From the NCBI GenBank assembly GCA_010093605.1, contig MU004181.1:1674001-1738000 (forward strand): a DNA stretch of 64,000 nucleotides, in the 5' to 3' direction. Positions 62,748-64,000 of the stretch are shown one piece after another. The stretch's first letter is position 1. Each line of letters starts with the position of its first letter. Made by a program: the position numbers and the translations under genes. The stretch comes from Lophium mytilinum. Lineage: Eukaryota > Ascomycota > Dothideomycetes > Mytilinidiales > Mytilinidiaceae. The notes below the pieces were generated by a model that worked only from the letters and a program-made list of their open reading frames with translations, ran no database searches and had not been told where the DNA came from.

Positions 62748-64000
62748 GTTTGGGGACATCAAGACTGGAGGGTTACACCACCCCAATGTGCACCTTACCC
62801 AACCCAACCTGCGCACATCATCCGGCGCCGCTGTGGCTGAGTTCGGCCTAAGTCCCCTCAGGTCTGCTCACCCTTGCTCTCCCACAATCGCAACACCATG
62901 ATGTCCCCCTCCTCTATTGATACCACCACGGCTAGTCCCCATCCTTCTTTCCCTCCAATCCAATTTTTCTTTTTCCCGACCTTCTCAATCACGCCTACAA
63001 CACTCTGGATAGTCTCCTTCAGCTTCAGCGGATCATTTCTCTTCTTTTGAATAAAAATTATCAACTTTATTCCCGTGATACTACTCTTATTCCCAAATTC
63101 CGTATCCCACTGAGCGAATAGTTGAACTCTAGGTTTCATTTCGTCGACAAAGCCAGACGGATAGATTCGACGGAGCAGGAGCGCAACTTTACCATACATC
63201 CTTAGCCACCAGGATTTATTGCAGATAGGACTTGAACCTGGCCTCTCGTGGAGGAAGCTCACCCCCATAGCTTTCCGCGAGCATCAGCGCGAGTAGAGCG
63301 CGGTCCGTTGCTTGAAGAATAAGCGAAACGTTAGTTACTCCCCAGAAAGTTCTGTAAGGTAACAACGAAAGCAGTCTTTATACACCTGCCCATGTCAACT
63401 ACTGCCCGCAAGTACTGTGCGTTATTCTGAGAATTCCGGCGGGGATCATCAGACGCATAACCCAATTGCGTCTGATGCTTGGGGAAGTCGTAGGCACCAC
63501 CCATCGTGAAGAAGATGAAAGTTTAGAGCTTGAATCAACGAGAGCGTAAGGTCGAACCTTAGTCTTAAACTTTCACCTGCTTTCCATCATAGATTCTCAG
63601 TCGGGGATGGAGCGTTTGTTACTATGCACTAAGGTGGGCTAGGTCATGTTCTTGACCGCAGCTCATCACCAGGTGCATTAAATTCTTACAAAGCTATTTG
63701 CATGAATATTTCTGCGGGCGACGGGAGCGTTCTAGGCTCATGATAGCTTTTCTGGGCTTGGAAAGGGGACAATGGTGAGGCAATGCATTGGAGGAGGCTT
63801 TTTAGCTGCATTAGGAAATGCGTAGACACAAACTCGGCTATATTGATTCGCGAAAGCTAAGCGTTGCTATTCATACTTCGCCTCCGCGCAGCGCCAAGTC
63901 AATCCATGATAGGTTATAGGAATTGATCCGATTCGCCTTCTTATGATTGCGTTAGTTAAGGTTCCAGAGTGCGGGGTACATACAAGTAGGGACGCAGAAT
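62748..64000. other. Terminal region, no gene supported
   Basis: About 1.25 kb to the window end. The longest frame (136 codons, minus strand, 62858-63268) has no motif and no clear exon context. A B-box-like GGTTCAAGTCC (minus strand, about 63229-63239) lacks a matching acceptor stem. Content is otherwise unremarkable. Confidence 0.5.

Noticed and set aside
63185-63290. B-box-like GGTTCAAGTCC with a possible anticodon stem, minus strand
   Set aside because: T stem pairs at only three of five positions, U33 is missing and no acceptor stem can be formed.

Overview
This window is nuclear DNA of a filamentous ascomycete (Pezizomycotina). The signs are genes split by 40-200 nt GT-AG introns, a fungal gene set (PacC, Grr1, gamma-adaptin, Nrm1/Whi5, complex I CHCH subunit, DUF3074 and DUF3602 proteins) and several secreted glycoside hydrolases. 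A Dothideomycete is my best guess, from gene content and from nonsense codons of a kind RIP would leave, but I cannot prove the class. Splice sites below were read by eye from GT/AG, frame continuity and family conservation.

Layout. 0-5.8 kb: rRNA-processing factor Efg1, a secreted GH47 alpha-1,2-mannosidase and an FSH serine hydrolase. 6.0-11.5 kb: gamma-adaptin (-) and a sterol O-acyltransferase (+), head to head over a 0.6 kb shared promoter. 12.3-14.5 kb: a DUF3074/coiled-coil protein. 15.5-19.1 kb: a GH10 xylanase gene broken by a 2.3 kb segment carrying decayed minus-strand genes. 20.2-23.2 kb: GH3 beta-glucosidase. 24.0-26.6 kb: FHA-forkhead transcription factor. 27.6-28.3 kb: NDUFS5-type complex I subunit. 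28.6-30.2 kb: Dal5-type MFS permease. 31.4-33.0 kb: unknown cysteine-cluster/coiled-coil protein. 33.0-38.6 kb: a 5.6 kb gene desert with two minisatellites and a tRNA-like relic. 38.6-39.9 kb: Nrm1/Whi5-type G1/S repressor. 40.9-42.9 kb: cytosolic-looking GH5. 43.3-45.7 kb: myotubularin phosphatase. 46.1-47.9 kb: Efm4 and Efm7 methyltransferases, tail to tail. 48.3-51.5 kb: Ark1/Prk1 (AAK/NAK) kinase. 53.6-55.6 kb: Grr1 F-box/LRR protein. 55.6-59.1 kb: long PacC-site-bearing upstream region. 59.1-61.2 kb: PacC. 62.1-62.7 kb: Par32/DUF3602 protein.

The genes are mostly unrelated housekeeping and regulatory loci with no biosynthetic cluster. Three loci concern plant-wall or glucan breakdown (GH10 relic, GH3, GH5). 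Three concern membrane traffic and phosphoinositides (gamma-adaptin, Ark/Prk kinase, myotubularin). Two modify translation factor eEF1A.

The most unusual signals are the split xylanase, whose break is bordered by about 125 bp direct repeats of its own intron-exon junction; an internal repeat in the inserted segment that shows a Gln codon aligned with a stop; a repeated C-ending to G-ending codon switch inside single reading frames of six genes; and the Efm4/Efm7 pair with only 7 bp between stop codons.
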